Shown here: positions 1 to 7,782 of the stretch, piece after piece | Position numbering within the stretch: position 1 is the stretch's first letter | Layout of the letters: each line of letters opens with the position of its first letter | NCBI GenBank assembly: GCA_002494215.1 | Contig: DLBF01000107.1 | Span: forward strand, 1-34,727 | DNA length: 34,727 nt | Direction of reading: 5' to 3' | DNA from: Prevotellaceae bacterium UBA7028 | Lineage (GTDB): Bacteria; Bacteroidota; Bacteroidia; Bacteroidales; Bacteroidaceae | Notes under the pieces: model-generated | Told to the model about the DNA's origin: nothing | Seen by the model: only the letters and a program-made list of their open reading frames with translations | Databases searched by the model: none | Made by a program: the position numbers and the translations under genes

Positions 1-56
1 CCTTCATGGGCTTCAGCGGTGTAGATAACGGCCTGAAGGCATTGTTTGGTTTATAA
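1..56 (+). CDS. rnfA: RnfA C-terminus (partial, cut by window start)
   Basis: The first 56 bases read in one frame (codons from base 3) to a TAA stop, giving a tail FMGFSGVDNGLKALFGL. The FMGFSG stretch matches the conserved end of RnfA/RsxA (E. coli RsxA ends with AFMGFSGLVKL). RnfA is a membrane subunit of the Rnf complex, a Na+/H+-translocating ferredoxin:NAD+ oxidoreductase. From memory, rnfA is the last gene of the rnf operon in Bacteroides and is followed by galE, as here (36 bp gap). Only 17 residues are visible, so the call rests on a short motif plus synteny. Confidence 0.7.
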   Translation, partial: FMGFSGVDNGLKALFGL

Positions 57-92
57 TTAATAATAAAGGTATATATTTAAACAATGTAAAAT

Positions 93-1109
93 ATGAAAAT
101 TCTATTAACTGGTGGCGCAGGTTACATCGGAAGCCACACCCTTATTGAGTTAGACAAGGCTGGTCATAGCGTAGTGGTAGTTGACAATTTCTATAATTCC
201 CAGCCCGAGGCAATACGTCGTGTCGAGAAAATCATTGGTCATGAGGTAACACTCATAGAGGCTGATATCCGCGACCGTGCTGCTATGGAAAAGGTATTCA
301 CAGAGCACAAAATAGATGCAGTGATTAACTTTGCAGGCTTGAAGGCCGTTGGAGAGTCTGTAGAGAAGCCTCTGATGTACTACGAAACAAACATGAATGG
401 TGTGTTCGTACTTGTTGACGTGATGCGTCAGCATGGTTGTAAGAACATCATCTTCTCTTCCAGCGCTACAGTTTATGGTGATCCCGCCATCATTCCCATT
501 ACAGAGGAATGTCCCAAGGGGCAGTGTACTAATCCCTACGGATGGACCAAGTCTATGTTGGAGCAGGTGCTGATGGATATCCAGAAGGCAGACCCAGAGT
601 GGAATGTCGTTCTGCTTCGTTACTTTAACCCCATTGGCGCTCACGAGTCAGGTTTGATTGGCGAGAATCCCAACGGAATCCCCAACAACCTGATGCCTTA
701 TATTACCCAGACAGCAATCGGTAAGCGTAAGGAGCTGGGTGTCTTTGGTGACGACTACGACACACCAGACGGAACAGGTGTACGCGATTACATCCATGTT
801 GTGGATTTGGCCAGCGGCCATGTTTGTGCCCTGAAGGCTATTCAGGATAACAAGGGCTTGGCTATTTATAACCTGGGTACAGGTCACGGCTACTCTGTAC
901 TGGATGTTGTCAAGGCATTCGAGAAAGCCAATGGCCTGAAGGTTCCCTATGTTATCAAGCCTCGTCGTCCGGGTGACATTGCTACTTGCTATTGCAATCC
1001 TGCCAAGGCCAAGAGAGAGTTGGGCTGGGAGGCCAAGTTCGGCATCGAGGAGATGTGCCGCGACTCTTGGAACTTCCAAAAGAACAACCCTAACGGATAT
1101 GAAGTGTAA
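93..1109 (+). CDS. galE: UDP-glucose 4-epimerase
   Basis: Interconverts UDP-glucose and UDP-galactose (Leloir pathway and supply of UDP-galactose for surface polysaccharide) using tightly bound NAD+; cytoplasmic. The 338 residues match the family length. The N-terminal Rossmann motif TGGAGYIGS is at residues 6-14. The SDR catalytic set is visible: S124 in FSSSATVYG, and Y149/K153 in YGWTK. The late RYFNPIGAHESG and GTGVRDYIHVVDLA blocks are characteristic of GalE. The ATG at 93 gives the canonical MKILLTGGAGYIGS start. It lies 36 bp after the rnfA stop and has no clear promoter of its own, so it may be cotranscribed with rnf. Confidence 0.96.
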   Translation: MKILLTGGAGYIGSHTLIELDKAGHSVVVVDNFYNSQPEAIRRVEKIIGHEVTLIEADIRDRAAMEKVFTEHKIDAVINFAGLKAVGESVEKPLMYYETNMNGVFVLVDVMRQHGCKNIIFSSSATVYGDPAIIPITEECPKGQCTNPYGWTKSMLEQVLMDIQKADPEWNVVLLRYFNPIGAHESGLIGENPNGIPNNLMPYITQTAIGKRKELGVFGDDYDTPDGTGVRDYIHVVDLASGHVCALKAIQDNKGLAIYNLGTGHGYSVLDVVKAFEKANGLKVPYVIKPRRPGDIATCYCNPAKAKRELGWEAKFGIEEMCRDSWNFQKNNPNGYEV

Positions 1110-1135
1110 AGATAAAAACCTTATATCAATATTTT

Positions 1136-4100
1136 ATGAAGAGAATTTTATTATCAGTTGTTCTGGCATCATTCTTTGCCGTTGGAACAAATGCTGAGTC
1201 TGTGAGTAGTTCAGATGCTTACAACACAGCTCAACAGTATTTGCTCTCAAAGGGTAAGATTCTGAGTCGGAGCAAGACGCCTTACCGTTCTGTAAGAAGA
1301 GTAAAGGGACAGCCCGAGAGTGCATATTATTATGTATTCAATGCAGACGGTGGTAATGGTTATGTTATCGTTTCTGGTGATGACCGCACACCCGAGATTC
1401 TGGGTTATGTAGAGAATGGTTCTTTCGATGCAGAGAACATTCCAGACAACATGAAGTCTTGGCTTCAGTTGTATGCCGACCAGATTAAGTTCCTTGTTGA
1501 CAACAACATCACTGTTAACAAGAAGGCCCAGAGGGCAAGGGCGCTGGCTCAGTCCACTCGTCGTAGTGTACCCGAACTGCTCACTACCCGCTGGAATCAG
1601 GGAAGGCCTTATAACATTACTTGCCCCAACTATTATCTCGAGGATGACGAGAAAGAGTCCTCACCCCTTCCCCTGAAGAGTGGTCCTGCCACAGGTTGTA
1701 CAGCCACCGCTATGGCTCAGGTGATGAATTTCTACAAGTTCCCCGAGAAGACCAAGGCTGTGATTCCTGGATACAGTATCACTTATTACTCCAAAACGAA
1801 CGGTTCAAGCAAGACCGTAACCCAAAAGGCTATTGCACGTAATACGCCCATCGATTGGGATAATATGCGCGACACATACAATTGGGAGGATGGTCATGTT
1901 GCCAATGCGCAGGACTCTGCCGTTGCCAATCTGATGCACATGTGTGGCCAGGCCGTTAATATGCACTACGGCCCTTCCTCTGGAGCCAACTTCAGTGCCG
2001 AGGCATACATCAACTACTTTGGCTTCGACAACAGTGCCTATATAGGCGAGCGTGGCGACTATAGCATTGACGACTGGTTTAATCTGATTTACAACGAGAT
2101 TGCACAGGGCTATCCTGTACTCTTCTCTGGCTTCTCTTCAGGTGGCGGTCATGCTTTCGTGTTGGACGGTTTCGATGGCGATCAGCTTTTCCACCTCAAC
2201 TGGGGTTGGGGAGGCGGCAGCAACGGTTGGTTCCTGGTTAGCATCCTTAACCCTGGCGACAACAGCGGAATCGGTGCCAGCAGCAGTAGCGATGGCTATA
2301 GTATGGGCCAGCGTGCACTCTTCAACCTTCGTTTGCCAGACGACGACAAGGCAGACACCTACCTCTTTATCAAGGATGTCGCTGTAAGCGGTACTGCCAT
2401 CAGGGCAACCTTCGAGAACAGAACAACTGCCTCAGGTAGTTTCCATAGCGGTATAGTCAGAGTTGCCGAAGATGGCTCAATCGCACTTGTTGGTTCATCT
2501 CAGCTAATCTCCAGCTTGGCTGTCAATAATTCTGCTACAAAGACCTTTGCCATTAAGGGCAAGTTGCCAGAGGGAACCTACAAGCTTTCTCCTGCCAACA
2601 AGGCAGCCAAAAGCACAATATGGCGTCCCAAGTATGATATGCGCTCTCATTATATCGAGGCTGTTGTTGGTGCAGACGGAAATGTTGTGCTGACACCTTA
2701 TAATATTAATAAGGGTAATTCCATCAGCATCGATACCATCACCTTCCCTGGCAATCGTGTCGTAGGCAAGGAGCAGGAGGTAAAAGTTACCTATCGCAAC
2801 GATGGCGACGAGTACTACAAGGAGATTCATTTCTTTGCCAGCCAGACCAACGAGAAGATATATACCAAGAACCGTTCTATGGTAACCGTTCGCAAGGGCG
2901 AGACCGTAGAGGTTTCTTACTTCTTTACTCCTGACGAGGTCGGCACATACAACCTCTGGTTCTGTACCAGCAGTAATGGTACAGGTCTGATAGGAGAGGG
3001 TAAGATGGAGGTGCTGGCTAATGCAGAGGCAGAAACGGCCAATCTGAATGTTACCAACAAGTTCTTGAATACCAACGAAGTCAACGGCATTATCTATGGC
3101 CATAAGCTCACAGGTTCGGCTACTATCAAGAATAATGCCAAGACAGACTTCAAGGGTAAGATTAAGCTCCAGCTTTGGAACCAACCCAACGGCTCTGGCA
3201 CTGCATGGAGCGGTTCAAGCCGTACCTATGAAGTAGAGATTCCCGCTGGTAAGACGGTAAATGTCGCCTATAACTTCGAGGGCCTTAAGGAGGGCAATAA
3301 GTATTACATCGCAGCTTCCCACGTAACCCATACCGGTACCTTCGGTAATGGTGGTCTTTGGGATTTAGGAGGAAAGAGTGTAAGTATGGGTGTGGAAATA
3401 TGGAAGAACGATGGTACACTTACTGGTAAGGCATGGGCTTCTTCTCTGGCATTACCCACTAACATCTGTGGCGTATATGGTGATTGCAGCAAGAATATTA
3501 CCCGTGTCTCACCCAACAGAACCAACACAAATACCATTTATGCCTTCTCTGCTGGCATGAATGTTCCTGCAAGGCTCGATACATCCAATGTCGTTAGTGG
3601 TGCCCATTCCGATAAGATTAAACTGGTAAGCGGACGTCCATACTATGTACCCGTTAACTTCAAGGCAGATACAGCCTCCTATGCATATACCTTCCCCGAG
3701 GATCAGGAGACAGAGATTGCATGGCAGGCAATAACAATGCCTTTCGATGTGGATTCTATCGTCAGAGGCGATTTCACCTATCAGCTGAACGACACCCTGA
3801 ACCACTTCTGGATTTACGAGTTTGCCGAGACGGACGAGGATGGCAATCCAGTCTTCAAGCCTGCCAAGGTATTGCATGGCAATACGCCTTATGTTATTGC
3901 GTGCGATAAGATGTTTAAGGGTAAGACCATAACATTCAAGGGCTATAACAAGCAGTTCTACGGAACTGGCTTCGGTAATACTGTTGTCAGCAGCGACACT
4001 TATGTCTTTAACGCTTGCACCTATCAGCCCAAGCTCAAGGATGTTTATATGCTGAATGCCGATGGTACAGCCTTCGAGTACATCACTACCAGCAAGGAGC

Positions 4101-4375
4101 TGCCTGCAGCAGGTTCTTACTTCACCACCAAGTTGGCACTCGAAGAGAAGCTTGACCAGATTCTTCTTCCTGCTGTTCCTGTCAGCTGTGCTTCGACAGC
4201 AGGGTGGGGCGATGTCAACCAAGACCAGAAGATCGATGCCGCAGATATCGAGGCGTTGGCACTGGTTCTCGTGCTGAAGGCTCCCGAAGGCTCGGTTGCT
4301 GAGTATGGCGATGTTAACGGCGACGGCATGATTACGATTGCCGACCTCGTAGCTCTTATCAATAAAATAAAATAA
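1136..4375 (+). CDS. Secreted C10-family cysteine protease with C-terminal dockerin-like repeat
   Basis: Streptopain/interpain-type peptidase (MEROPS C10), exported. Residues 1-20 are a signal peptide (MKRILLSVVLASFFAVGTNA). Residues ~21-140 are a propeptide of the Spi_C10 type, with the YYYVFNADGGNGYVIVSGDD block. Residues ~145-400 are the catalytic domain, with nucleophile C188 in GPATGCTATAMAQ and H339 in GGGHAFVLDGF, followed by LFHLNWGWGG. Residues ~415-1010 are a long region of beta-rich, CARDB/Ig-like appearance. The last ~57 residues (1023-1079) contain two DxNxDxxxxxxD calcium loops (DVNQDQKIDAAD and DVNGDGMITIAD), a dockerin type I-like module. At 1079 aa it is far longer than streptopain because of the C-terminal modules. 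It lies 26 bp after galE and ends at a strong terminator. A role in proteolytic nutrition is inferred. Confidence 0.9.
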   Translation: MKRILLSVVLASFFAVGTNAESVSSSDAYNTAQQYLLSKGKILSRSKTPYRSVRRVKGQPESAYYYVFNADGGNGYVIVSGDDRTPEILGYVENGSFDAENIPDNMKSWLQLYADQIKFLVDNNITVNKKAQRARALAQSTRRSVPELLTTRWNQGRPYNITCPNYYLEDDEKESSPLPLKSGPATGCTATAMAQVMNFYKFPEKTKAVIPGYSITYYSKTNGSSKTVTQKAIARNTPIDWDNMRDTYNWEDGHVANAQDSAVANLMHMCGQAVNMHYGPSSGANFSAEAYINYFGFDNSAYIGERGDYSIDDWFNLIYNEIAQGYPVLFSGFSSGGGHAFVLDGFDGDQLFHLNWGWGGGSNGWFLVSILNPGDNSGIGASSSSDGYSMGQRALFNLRLPDDDKADTYLFIKDVAVSGTAIRATFENRTTASGSFHSGIVRVAEDGSIALVGSSQLISSLAVNNSATKTFAIKGKLPEGTYKLSPANKAAKSTIWRPKYDMRSHYIEAVVGADGNVVLTPYNINKGNSISIDTITFPGNRVVGKEQEVKVTYRNDGDEYYKEIHFFASQTNEKIYTKNRSMVTVRKGETVEVSYFFTPDEVGTYNLWFCTSSNGTGLIGEGKMEVLANAEAETANLNVTNKFLNTNEVNGIIYGHKLTGSATIKNNAKTDFKGKIKLQLWNQPNGSGTAWSGSSRTYEVEIPAGKTVNVAYNFEGLKEGNKYYIAASHVTHTGTFGNGGLWDLGGKSVSMGVEIWKNDGTLTGKAWASSLALPTNICGVYGDCSKNITRVSPNRTNTNTIYAFSAGMNVPARLDTSNVVSGAHSDKIKLVSGRPYYVPVNFKADTASYAYTFPEDQETEIAWQAITMPFDVDSIVRGDFTYQLNDTLNHFWIYEFAETDEDGNPVFKPAKVLHGNTPYVIACDKMFKGKTITFKGYNKQFYGTGFGNTVVSSDTYVFNACTYQPKLKDVYMLNADGTAFEYITTSKELPAAGSYFTTKLALEEKLDQILLPAVPVSCASTAGWGDVNQDQKIDAADIEALALVLVLKAPEGSVAEYGDVNGDGMITIADLVALINKIK

Positions 4376-4390
4376 CATTCATTTAATATA

Positions 4391-4427
4391 GACCCCTCCG
4401 CATAACACAGGGAGGGGTCTTTTTCTT
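4391..4427 (+). terminator. Rho-independent terminator after the C10 protease
   Basis: A 9-bp perfect stem GACCCCTCC / GGAGGGGTC with an 11-base loop, followed by TTTTTCTTT. It lies 16 bp after the protease stop codon. It ends only about 8 bp before the next start codon at 4435. Confidence 0.92.
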
Positions 4428-4434
4428 TATCACT

Positions 4435-4836
4435 ATGAACAAATACCTTCTCATCTATTCGCTTCTTCTTTTAGCCTTTACTGGTTGTAAAAGGCAGACC
4501 CTCGAAGAGCGTATTCACGAAGAGGCAGAGAAGTTTACCCTCAAGAACTGCCCCAAGGAGGTGGACAAATATACGGTTATGGATAGCTGTGTGTTTAGCA
4601 TCCCCCAGCGTGTCTATTATTATTACTACACCGTCAGTGGCGACTTGGACGTAGAATCGCTCTATACCAAGGAGCTTTATGATGCATTCCGCGAGGACCT
4701 GCTCTCCAGCATCAAGGGCAGTATCCCCCTGAAGGGATGCAAAGATGCAGGTGTCTCTTTCTGCTACCAGTATCACAGCAAACGCAGTGGAAAGCTTTTG
4801 ATGGAACAAAAGTTTACCAAGAAAGATTACAGATAA
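4435..4836 (+). CDS. Small lipoprotein of unknown function
   Basis: The 133-aa product has a lipoprotein signal peptide, MNKYLLIYSLLLLAFTGC, with the lipobox cysteine at C18, so it is predicted to be membrane-anchored in the envelope. The mature part is charged and has four more cysteines and a run of five tyrosines near residues 62-66. I do not recognise a domain. The start codon lies about 8 bp after the T-tract of the upstream terminator, leaving no room for its own promoter or Shine-Dalgarno site between them. Expression must come from read-through, or from a start inside or upstream of the hairpin. No terminator is visible in the 146 bp to the next gene. Confidence 0.75.
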   Translation: MNKYLLIYSLLLLAFTGCKRQTLEERIHEEAEKFTLKNCPKEVDKYTVMDSCVFSIPQRVYYYYYTVSGDLDVESLYTKELYDAFREDLLSSIKGSIPLKGCKDAGVSFCYQYHSKRSGKLLMEQKFTKKDYR

Positions 4837-4927
4837 AAATAGGGGCTAATCCTTGACATGTGTCAAGAAACTGAGCCTCAGGTATATATTCCGTTCGTTT
4901 CATTTCCTCTGTTTGTTAATTTTGAAG

Positions 4928-4936
4928 TACATTTGC
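4928..4936 (+). promoter_or_regulatory. Bacteroidota -7 promoter element for the winged-helix gene
   Basis: TACATTTGC fits the TAnnTTTG -7 consensus and lies 47 bp before the ATG at 4983. The -33 element is weak: TTTC at 4903-4906 has a 21-bp spacing, and TTTG at 4912-4915 has only 12. Confidence 0.6.
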
Positions 4937-4982
4937 ATTGAGTAAAATATTTTATTCATAAAGAATTAAACAAAGGATAGGT

Positions 4983-5183
4983 ATGACTGAAACAGTAGGT
5001 ACACTTGCAGGTGCAGTTTGGAATGCACTGAACGAGAATGGAGCCCTGGCAACTAAGGATGTCAAGAAGGCTGCAGGTCTTAAGAGCGACAAGGAGCTTT
5101 ACCTGGCTATGGGTTGGCTGCTTCGCGAAAACAAACTGAATGTTGCTGAAGATGGCAAGACAATTACACTTTCTCTGAAGTAA
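4983..5183 (+). CDS. Small winged helix-turn-helix protein (DUF2582 type)
   Basis: The 66-aa product is one small winged-helix domain over its whole length. It starts MTETVGTLAGAVWNAL, has a recognition-helix-like stretch around KDVKKAAGLKSDKELYLAMGW and ends in a short wing (LNVAEDGKTITLSLK). This pattern matches the small stand-alone wHTH family PF10771, common in Bacteroidota and archaea, whose function is not established. A DNA-binding or regulatory role is inferred from the fold. It is monocistronic, with its own -7 element upstream and a strong terminator 35 bp downstream. Confidence 0.82.
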   Translation: MTETVGTLAGAVWNALNENGALATKDVKKAAGLKSDKELYLAMGWLLRENKLNVAEDGKTITLSLK

Positions 5184-5217
5184 TCACTTCTTTACAGAAA
5201 GTTCACTTTAATCAAAA

Positions 5218-5252
5218 ACAAAGGCCCCCAGTTTTGGGAGCCTTTGTTTTTT
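5218..5252 (+). terminator. Rho-independent terminator after the winged-helix gene
   Basis: The stem ACAAAGGCCCCCA / TGGGAGCCTTTGT is 13 bp with one C-A mismatch and a short GTTT loop, followed by a T-run. Confidence 0.9.
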
Positions 5253-5253
5253 A

Positions 5254-5314
5254 AGTGAAGAATGAAGAGTGAAGAATGAAGAGTTACAACCTCTCATCTA
5301 TCATCTATCATCTC
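5254..5314. repeat. Heptad-period simple repeats (AGTGAAG/AATGAAG, then TCATCTA)
   Basis: Two perfect 14-bp copies of AGTGAAGAATGAAG (each two related heptamers) occupy 5254-5281. They are followed by three TCATCTA-type heptamers at 5294-5314. The second block touches the pncC stop codon. The 7-bp period is the same as in the arrays at 7267-7360 and 30908-31047. Confidence 0.9.
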
Positions 5315-5792
5315 ACTTTTCTCTTTTAATTTTTATCTCATTCAACAAGCCTATCAAGGCTTGCTGAATAGCCTTCTTCGTGTTCGTTTCTCGGTCAATA
5401 TTCTCGGTCAGGCATTTTGTGTGGATGTTGTCTGTTGTGCCCCATGCAATCCAGATGGTGCCGGATGGGATGCCGTTGCATCCTTCGCCTGCGTATCCTG
5501 TGCTGGCAATGGCATAGTCCGTACCGAACATCTTGCATGCCCCGCGCACCATTTGGCGCACCACGGGCTCGCTCACCACATCATACTGTGCGATATCCTC
5601 GGCACTGACTCCAAGGAATTGTTCCTTCAGTCTGTCCTGATAAGCCACTAATCCACCTTGGAAGTAGTCCGACGAGCCTGCCACCTTCGTAATCTCGGCA
5701 GCGATCCCGCCGCTCGTGCAGCTCTCTGCCGTCGAAAGCGTCAAGCCGCGTTCCACCATCCATTTCTGAATTTCCTGAACCGTTTTATTCAT
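5313..5792 (-). CDS. pncC: Nicotinamide-nucleotide amidohydrolase (stand-alone CinA C-terminal domain)
   Basis: PncC deamidates nicotinamide mononucleotide to nicotinate mononucleotide in pyridine nucleotide recycling; cytoplasmic. The 159-aa length equals the isolated CinA C-terminal domain, with no N-terminal MoaB/CinA domain. Visible family motifs are the serine motif AESCTSGGIA near residue 22, GSSDYFQGGLVAYQ, VVSEPVVRQMV and the ASTGYAGE...IPSGTIWIAW block. It lies on the minus strand 21 bp downstream of the Gfo/Idh/MocA gene and is probably cotranscribed with it. Its 3' end abuts the heptad repeats. Confidence 0.9.
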   Translation of the reverse strand: MNKTVQEIQKWMVERGLTLSTAESCTSGGIAAEITKVAGSSDYFQGGLVAYQDRLKEQFLGVSAEDIAQYDVVSEPVVRQMVRGACKMFGTDYAIASTGYAGEGCNGIPSGTIWIAWGTTDNIHTKCLTENIDRETNTKKAIQQALIGLLNEIKIKREK

Positions 5793-5813
5793 TATTGACC
5801 TTGTTTTATAGAA

Positions 5814-7145
5814 TTATCCGCGACGTTCCAGATAAGGAAGCTTGTATGGACGTCTGTAATCGTAATAGTAAAGACGATGTGCAAATGCCTCCTTGTCGTC
5901 GCCAAAACTTAGTGTGGCAGGATTCCAATGTACAGGACGCTTCAGCTCGCGTGCTATGTTGAATATACAGCATAGTGTGTTCGTGCTGCAACCGTACTCA
6001 ACGGGTGCAATGGGGTCCTTGTGCTCGCGTATAGCGTCTATGAAGTTCTGCATGTGAGGAGCGCTCACCTCATACTGTCCTGCTGCTATCGTCTCTTGAT
6101 GTTTCTTCAGCTGATTGCTATCAGAGCACTCGATGTATCCGCGAGCCACCTTCAGCCATCCCTTGTCGCCAATGAACTTGATACCCTTGTCATTTTTGTT
6201 GTCTGTGAACGGACGCTCCTGCATGATAATGCCGTTAGCATACTTCATCGTAGCATACTTGGCACCGTTGTATCCCTGAGGGATAAACTCCACGGGACCC
6301 AGTCCGTCCATACCTATGGCAGCCTGTGCAATGTCGAACATGTGAGCTCCCCAGTCGGCAGGGAACCCGTTACCTGTCTCCTCGTACCAACGCCATGCAC
6401 CCCACAGCTCCTCGTTCTTGTCGGGATCAAGGGATACAACAGGGCAGAGGTCGGAGTGATAATGTATTCTGGGGTTGTTCAAGGGACCCATCCACAGGTT
6501 GAAGTTCAGATTGTCGGGCACAGGCATCTCGGGCAAGTCCAGTGGCTTGGGAGAATCGCCCACTCTGACGTGTATCTCCTTAATGTCGCCCAAAGCACCG
6601 CTCTGCACCAATGTTATAGCAGTCTGGAACTCCTCGCTGCTGCGCTGCTGGCTACCCATCTGCAGGATGCGGTTGTTGGCACGTACGGCACGTTGAATAG
6701 CTAAGCCCTCCGTAATGGTGTAGGCAAGGGGCTTCTGGCAATACACATCCTTGCCAGCCTGCAGCGAGTGAATGGCAACCAGGGCATGCCAGTGGTCTGG
6801 CGTGGCAATCTCTATGGCATCAATGTCCTTGCGCTCCAGCATACGCTCGTATTCCTCATACACATCGCAGCGCACGGGCATATTCTTCTCCTTCTGCCAT
6901 TTAGTCACATATCTGCGGAAGCGCTCGCGCTTAATGCTGTCCACATCGCAGCATGCTGCCACCTGCACGCCAGGGCAAGCAGTAAAGCTACGGAAATCGC
7001 TGCATCCCTGTTGACCCAGTCCTACGAAACCCAGCACCACTCTGTCGCTGGGAGCAATCCTTACTCCGTCGATGGTAAAGCTGGGTAGTATCATAAATCC
7101 CGCTATTCCTGTTGCAGTTGTAGTCAGGAACTGGCGACGCGACAT
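5814..7145 (-). CDS. Tat-exported Gfo/Idh/MocA family oxidoreductase
   Basis: NAD(P)-dependent sugar-type oxidoreductase with a twin-arginine signal, MSRRQFLTTTATGIAGFMIL, so probably periplasmic. The Rossmann motif GFVGLGQQG follows, then EIATPDHWHALVAIHSLQAG and the KPLAYTI (EKP-like) catalytic lysine block. The C-terminal domain contains the WGAHMFDIAQAAIGMDGLGPVEF block typical of Bacteroidota and Planctomycetes members. I chose the ATG at 7145 (443 aa) because it puts RR at positions 3-4, as in many Bacteroidota Tat signals. ATGs at 7193 and 7208 are alternatives. A TTG at 7229 extends the frame but overlaps the -7 box, so it cannot be the start. The substrate is not evident. Some relatives act on glycosides through 3-keto intermediates. 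Confidence 0.88.
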   Translation of the reverse strand: MSRRQFLTTTATGIAGFMILPSFTIDGVRIAPSDRVVLGFVGLGQQGCSDFRSFTACPGVQVAACCDVDSIKRERFRRYVTKWQKEKNMPVRCDVYEEYERMLERKDIDAIEIATPDHWHALVAIHSLQAGKDVYCQKPLAYTITEGLAIQRAVRANNRILQMGSQQRSSEEFQTAITLVQSGALGDIKEIHVRVGDSPKPLDLPEMPVPDNLNFNLWMGPLNNPRIHYHSDLCPVVSLDPDKNEELWGAWRWYEETGNGFPADWGAHMFDIAQAAIGMDGLGPVEFIPQGYNGAKYATMKYANGIIMQERPFTDNKNDKGIKFIGDKGWLKVARGYIECSDSNQLKKHQETIAAGQYEVSAPHMQNFIDAIREHKDPIAPVEYGCSTNTLCCIFNIARELKRPVHWNPATLSFGDDKEAFAHRLYYYDYRRPYKLPYLERRG

Positions 7146-7226
7146 TGTTGTTTTCTTCTCTTTCCGATTTGTTTTGTTTGTGTACTTAGTCATAGTTTCG
7201 TTGGTCATATGTTTAAAATCAGTGCA

Positions 7227-7258
7227 CAAAGATATAAAAAATAATGTAGAATAACAAG
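7227..7258 (-). promoter_or_regulatory. Promoter of the Gfo/Idh-pncC transcription unit
   Basis: On the minus strand TATCTTTG (7227-7234) matches the -7 consensus. CTTG (7255-7258), 20 bp upstream, approximates the -33 TTTG. This predicts a leader of about 75 nt to the ATG at 7145. Confidence 0.6.
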
Positions 7259-7266
7259 GAAATAGC

Positions 7267-7360
7267 TGTTGGTTAATGGTTATTGAATTGAAACTTGAAA
7301 CCTGAAACCATCTATCATCTATAATCTCTCATCTATAATCTATAATCTATTATCTATCTT
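7267..7360. repeat. Heptad-period array with drifting unit sequence
   Basis: About 13 consecutive 7-bp units can be laid end to end. They pass from TGTTGGT/TAATGGT/TATTGAA through TTGAAAC, TTGAAAC, CTGAAAC to CATCTAT, CATCTAT, AATCTCT, CATCTAT, AATCTAT, AATCTAT, TATCTAT. The period stays at 7 while the unit changes. It lies upstream of the Gfo/Idh promoter. Confidence 0.85.
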
Positions 7361-7366
7361 ACGTAT

Positions 7367-7490
7367 GTAAATAATTTTCTAAATAGTCATATTGAAGTTA
7401 TTTATAGCCTAGTTAGGGAAAATTACTGCCTAACATGAGAACTTTAATTTCCACGTGTGGCAGTAAATAATTGTTGGCTATAGGGCCTGG
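7367..7490. repeat. Conserved core repeat, copy A
   Basis: This ~124-bp sequence aligns along its length with 32960-33080. Blocks identical in both copies are GTAAATAATTTTC at the start, TTACTGCCTAAC in the middle, then CGTGTGG and GGCTATAGGG near the end. Copy A also contains a perfect 8-bp inverted repeat, TTACTGCC (7423-7430) and GGCAGTAA (7459-7466). No coding potential was recognised. Confidence 0.85.
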
Positions 7491-7616
7491 ACATTATTTG
7501 GGTAGGGTAGGTCAGTGTTAAAATATTTCCCTTATCCATACTCCCCTTACCTTACCCTTAGTGTACCCATAATGTAGCAAGGTATTAGCCTCAGATTTTG
7601 TGCGGTAGAAGCACGT

Positions 7617-7689
7617 TTGATGTTCGGTATTTGTTCGGTTCTACACCGAACATGTAGCGGACATATACTGGACAAGTACCGAACATCAA
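7617..7689. repeat. Inverted array of 11-bp iterons, array A
   Basis: The outer limits are a perfect 13-bp inverted repeat, TTGATGTTCGGTA (7617-7629) and TACCGAACATCAA (7677-7689). Forward units begin at 7648, 7659, 7670 and 7681 (GAACATGTAGC, GGACATATACT, GGACAAGTACC, GAACATC), exactly 11 bp apart. Reverse units (GTTCGGT) begin at 7622 and 7633, also 11 bp apart. With the two bases before each unit they fit CCnAACATRTA, the consensus also seen at 33307-33445. Confidence 0.85.
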
Positions 7690-7765
7690 TTAAGTGTGCT
7701 CCCTATCTGCAACGAAGAAAGAGTGAGGGAAGCGTCTGCTAAGTAACTTTAAATTCGTACTCTAA

Positions 7766-7782
7766 AACTTTGTTTCGAAGTT
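7766..7782. repeat. Short hairpin family, copy 1
   Basis: AACTTTG, loop TTT, CGAAGTT: a 7-bp stem including one T-G pair. It is followed by TTCTTGCGCTC, a degenerate version of the ACTTCCGCTCGG tail seen after other copies. Confidence 0.7.

Noticed and set aside
3509..4378. Minus-strand open frame of 289 codons opposite the C10 protease
   Set aside because: Antisense shadow of a well-supported gene; no motif, promoter or conserved start.
7146..7229. Longer N-terminus for the Gfo/Idh/MocA protein
   Set aside because: The first codon (TTG at 7229) lies in the -7 promoter box. ATGs at 7208 and 7193 are possible but put a long charged tail before the Tat motif.
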